A stretch of DNA of 64,000 nt from Mesorhizobium opportunistum WSM2075 (GTDB lineage Bacteria > Pseudomonadota > Alphaproteobacteria > Rhizobiales > Rhizobiaceae), in NCBI RefSeq assembly GCF_000176035.2, contig NC_015675.1, positions 868,001-932,000 on the forward strand, given 5' to 3'. The notes below the pieces were generated by a model that was not told the DNA's origin, did not search any database, and saw only the letters and a list, made by a program, of their open reading frames with translations. Positions 61,257 through 64,000 of this stretch are shown piece by piece. A program made the position numbers and the translations under genes. Numbering within the stretch: the first letter of the stretch is position 1; every line of letters starts with the position of its first letter.

Positions 61257-62405
61257 TCAGACGCTGGCGGCTACGGGCGACGCGAGCGACGCGGCGAGCT
61301 GAACCAGCTCGACCTGCCGCCGCACGCCGGTCTTCTCGAACAGCCGCAGCAGATGCGTCCTGACCGTGCTGCGGCCGATGTTGAGAACATCGGAGGTCTC
61401 CTCAACCGTGCGGCCCGCCGCGATCTGCTCGAAGACGCGCGCCTCGGCCGGCGTCAGGCCGAACAATGCCGCGACTAGCGCGGTCGGTGCGACAAAGGGT
61501 GTATCCGCGCGTGCCACAAACACCGCGGCGACCACGCTGGCATCGAACGCCCCGCGCCCCGGGCGCAGCGGCAGGACATGCAAGGCTCCAGCCGAGCCGT
61601 CGCGCCAGCGCATTGGAACTCCCAACCCCTTGCGACCGATGGCACTCTCGTCCTGCGCTGCCTGGGAAACCGCGACGGCCAGCGCGCGGGACACGGCGGA
61701 AACGCTGGGAGTGAGAATCCCGTTGCGGATGTTCAGCAGCTCGCCCCCGGCGACAATCGCATGCGCTGCCGGATTGGCATGCACGACATGCAGATCCGCG
61801 GTGGTGAGGAAGATCGGTGCTGTCAGCGTGTCGAGCACCGTCTCGAAGGTCGACCGGGCGATCGCCGCCATGTCGAGCAGCCGGTTGATCGTCGCGGCGC
61901 GCTGCAGGTGCGGGATCAACAAGCGGGCGGCCTCGATCTGCAGATCGCTGATGGGAGGGGCATCGACATGGCGACTGAAGGACAGCGAGCCGAGACCACG
62001 CCCATCCCGCGCGAGCGGCAGTGCCAGGGAATCGATCATGCCTTGCGGTCTGCCGAGCTCCACAAAATAGCGGTTCGTCGTGGTGTCGAGGTTGGGATTG
62101 AGCTGGCTCAACACCGCCGGCCGATCCATCGGCAGCGAGCCTACCACCGCCATGCCACCCCATAGCTCGACGATTTCAGCGCCGTAGCTGACCATCTGGT
62201 CGACATAGGGCTGCGGGATGTTGCTGGTTACGTTGACCAGCACCTCGCCCGACGGCAACGCTTGCAGGCGGATGGCGGCGGTCCCGAAGCCAAGCGCGAT
62301 GCGCATCTCCTCGATCGCGACGGGCCAGCGAGAGGGATCGATCGCGGCGTCGTAGATCAGCCCGATCAGTTCGGACAACTGAGCCATCGAGAAAGCAGAG
62401 TGCAT
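61257..62405 (-). CDS. LuxR-family regulator with N-terminal PAS-like sensing region
   Basis: 382 residues. The N-terminal 200 residues are a sensing region (LSELIGLIYDAAIDPSRW onward), a PAS-like block follows at about 195-300 (LDTLTAPIFLTTADLHVVHANPAA), and the LuxR helix-turn-helix lies at the C-terminus (FGLTPAEARVFEQIAAG, VEETSDVLNIGRSTVRTHLL). The PAS-HTH layout is common among Mesorhizobium orphan regulators. Adjacent to a decayed tandem copy and next to a YadA-like adhesin gene (divergent), which may be its target. Start ATG at 62405. Confidence 0.8.
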   Translation of the reverse strand: MHSAFSMAQLSELIGLIYDAAIDPSRWPVAIEEMRIALGFGTAAIRLQALPSGEVLVNVTSNIPQPYVDQMVSYGAEIVELWGGMAVVGSLPMDRPAVLSQLNPNLDTTTNRYFVELGRPQGMIDSLALPLARDGRGLGSLSFSRHVDAPPISDLQIEAARLLIPHLQRAATINRLLDMAAIARSTFETVLDTLTAPIFLTTADLHVVHANPAAHAIVAGGELLNIRNGILTPSVSAVSRALAVAVSQAAQDESAIGRKGLGVPMRWRDGSAGALHVLPLRPGRGAFDASVVAAVFVARADTPFVAPTALVAALFGLTPAEARVFEQIAAGRTVEETSDVLNIGRSTVRTHLLRLFEKTGVRRQVELVQLAASLASPVAASV

Positions 62406-62790
62406 CGCACCATCCCTTGCTGCATGGCAGCAAAATGAACGCATGATCCGGATCGGGCAAGCCCTGTCATCTCACAAGGGAGATGGTGATCCAGTCTTTG
62501 GCGGTACCATCGGGCTTTGGCCGTCGCTATCCACCGAATGGTGGAAGACGCGGTATTTTCTTTGTGTTCGTTTGCGCCCGTCGGGTGCTGCGGTCCTGCG
62601 CGGAATTCGAGGGCATCGGTGTTTTGCAAGGCGACTGCTGTCGGGGGACGACAGCACGAACGGTCGGTAGCGCACTGCTTTATTTCAGCCCAGCCATGGC
62701 CGGAGCCTCTCCACCGGCCTGGCCATCGCGCGGGACCGCGAGCCGGCGAGACTTGGTTGATCATTTGGCAATGAGGCGAGGGCTTTGGGC
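62406..62790. other. Gene-free divergent stretch between LuxR regulator and adhesin
   Basis: About 380 bases. No coding frame. It includes the hairpin TCCACCG-AA-TGGTGGA (62529-62544), and presumably the adhesin promoter. Confidence 0.4.
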
Positions 62791-64000
62791 GTGATTGCGG
62801 AAACGAGCGAACGGGCGAGCATACCGGAAGACGCCATTGCCGGGACAAGGATCAGAACTGTGACGCCGACGCGTCCTCTGCGACAACACATTGCATCGAT
62901 GTCTGCCGCAACAGCGGCTTTCGTGCGCGCGGCATCCTCCCAAGTGCCCGCTCTCGGGACCGCAGCCATCATGGCTGTCGTGGCTGCCGGCTTCGTCGCC
63001 TTCGCGCCCGGCACGGCGCGCGCGGCAGGAGTCATTTGCCAGGATTTCAATGGTCAGGATGGTGGAGCGGCTTTCGCGCAGACGTCATCCGGCGGCACCG
63101 CATGCGGAAGATCCGCCAATAGCAATGGCACTCTCTCGGTTGCGATGGGCAATGGCGCGGGTGCTTTCGGGGACAACAGCGTGGCGCTCGGCGTAAACGC
63201 CGGCGCCGGTGGACTTGTTTTCGACACGAACGCCGGCGGCCTGACCACAGACTACAACAATGCGAACACGACGGCCATCGGCACTGGGGCCGAGGCCGGC
63301 GCCGGCGGGGCGAACCAGGCCAATGCCACCGCCCTCGGCACCGCGGCCCAGGCGAATGCCGTGAACGCCACCGCCCTTGGCAGCTCGGCCCAGGCGAACG
63401 GCGGCAATGCCACGGCCGTCGGCAACGGGGCTACGGCAAATGCCGCGAATGCAATTGCCCTCGGCGACGCTACGACGGCCAATTATGACAACTCCATCGC
63501 CATCGGCGTGGGCGCAACGACGACGCGCGACAACCAGGTCATGCTTGGCAATGGCCTCAATACCTACACGCTGACCGGCGTCGCTTCGCAGGCAAGCAAG
63601 GCCGCGCAGGCCGGTCCTACCTATCTGATGACGACGGACAGCACCGGCAATCTGGCGGCGTCGACGTTCGATGTGGCGACGCTTGCGAACCTGCCAGCAC
63701 AAGTCGCCCAGAACAGCAGCGATATCAGCACGCTGAACAGCACTGTGAGCAGCCACACGAGCGAACTCGCCGATCACGAAACCCGCATCACCAACAACAC
63801 CACCGCGATTGCGCTGCACACGACCGAGATCGCGGACCTCGACACGCGGGTAGCCACCAACACCACCAACATTACCCAGCTCGACGGCCACGTCGGCGCG
63901 CTCGAGGCCGGCTTCCAGGGCCTCGGTGACCAGATCAGCGAAAACCGCACGGAAGCGCGTGCCGGCATCGCGCTGGCGCTGGCGACGGCGGGGCTGCGCT
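62791..64000 (+). CDS. YadA-like trimeric autotransporter adhesin (3' end beyond right edge)
   Basis: The frame is open from 62761 to the edge (403 codons from the GTG at 62791, which has a GAGGCGAGGG upstream; an internal ATG lies at 62899). An extended signal region ends near FAPGTARAAG. The head is built of YadA/Hia-type repeats: SVALGVNAGAG, ATALGTAAQANA, ATALGSSAQANG, AIALGDATTANY, SIAIGVGATTT. Then a connector (NQVMLGNGLNTYTLTGVA), a coiled-coil stalk (NSSDISTLNSTVSSHTSEL, TNNTTAIALHTTEIADLDTR) and the start of the anchor (RTEARAGIALALATAGLR). The anchor barrel is beyond the edge. A short adhesin for its class. Confidence 0.85.
   Translation, partial: MIAETSERASIPEDAIAGTRIRTVTPTRPLRQHIASMSAATAAFVRAASSQVPALGTAAIMAVVAAGFVAFAPGTARAAGVICQDFNGQDGGAAFAQTSSGGTACGRSANSNGTLSVAMGNGAGAFGDNSVALGVNAGAGGLVFDTNAGGLTTDYNNANTTAIGTGAEAGAGGANQANATALGTAAQANAVNATALGSSAQANGGNATAVGNGATANAANAIALGDATTANYDNSIAIGVGATTTRDNQVMLGNGLNTYTLTGVASQASKAAQAGPTYLMTTDSTGNLAASTFDVATLANLPAQVAQNSSDISTLNSTVSSHTSELADHETRITNNTTAIALHTTEIADLDTRVATNTTNITQLDGHVGALEAGFQGLGDQISENRTEARAGIALALATAGLR

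Noticed and set aside
1..64000. tRNA, rRNA, tmRNA or riboswitch signals
   Set aside because: I looked for T-loop (GGTTCGAATCC-like) sequences and known leader motifs at intergenic gaps and found none that fold convincingly.

Overview
The window is GC-rich, densely packed chromosomal DNA of an alphaproteobacterium in the Hyphomicrobiales (Rhizobiales), most likely Mesorhizobium or a close relative. Pointers are mbfA behind an Irr-type palindrome, a TimA-mltA-smr-xre cluster, secB and fxsA as neighbours, a BTLCP peptidase, an intracellular PHB depolymerase, a DUF1223 protein, and several families of palindromic intergenic mosaic repeats of the kind scattered through rhizobial genomes. The assignment rests on gene content and style, not on a database match.

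Layout. 1-3.2 kb: ArsR regulator (runs off the left edge), NIPSNAP and ABM small proteins, iron exporter mbfA. 3.5-8.4 kb: serine/threonine dehydratase, then a cecR-ybhG-ybhF-ABC2 efflux operon with a perfect operator palindrome. 8.4-14.7 kb: CYTH and CHAD pair, YiiX-like hydrolase, XRE regulator facing a frameshifted SMP-30-like gene, alkyladenine glycosylase, a 31-residue lipoprotein, PAP2 phosphatase and a small transporter. 14.8-20.4 kb: NarL-type two-component system, a Gly/Asn-rich secreted protein, Tat-exported PhoX. 20.4-26.4 kb: GNAT/MarR pair, flavin monooxygenase, DUF2156 protein, second ABC-2 exporter. 26.9-32.7 kb: cyanide-insensitive bd-type oxidase cydAB, a large MalT-like (LAL) regulator and DUF4242.

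32.7-36.8 kb holds an export-oriented group: a periplasmic protein, a secreted single-cysteine MsrA, a secreted peptide built of Met-containing heptads, and a thioredoxin-like DUF1223 protein. It looks like a periplasmic methionine-based oxidant scavenging and repair set. A Tad-like protein and lepA follow. 38.8-40.95 kb is a compositionally different accessory insert with three unrecognised genes. 42.2-44.2 kb encodes an unusual papain-like protease fused to an alpha/beta hydrolase. 44.3-54.6 kb is mostly household: ABC solute-binding protein, secB, fxsA, TimA-like, mltA, smr, xre, BTLCP, phaZ, rlpA.

54.6-64 kb is plastic. An IS110-family element sits inside a mosaic repeat, which fixes its ends to the base. 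Next come a taurine/sulfonate-type ABC operon, an A/T-rich orphan gene, a tandem pair of PAS-like/LuxR regulators of which one is frameshifted, and the first 403 codons of a YadA-like trimeric autotransporter that runs off the right edge.

No tRNA, rRNA, CRISPR array or replication origin was seen. Apparent regulatory sites include an Irr box, TetR, MarR and XRE operators, tandem GGGGA boxes for the LAL regulator and a possible Pho box.
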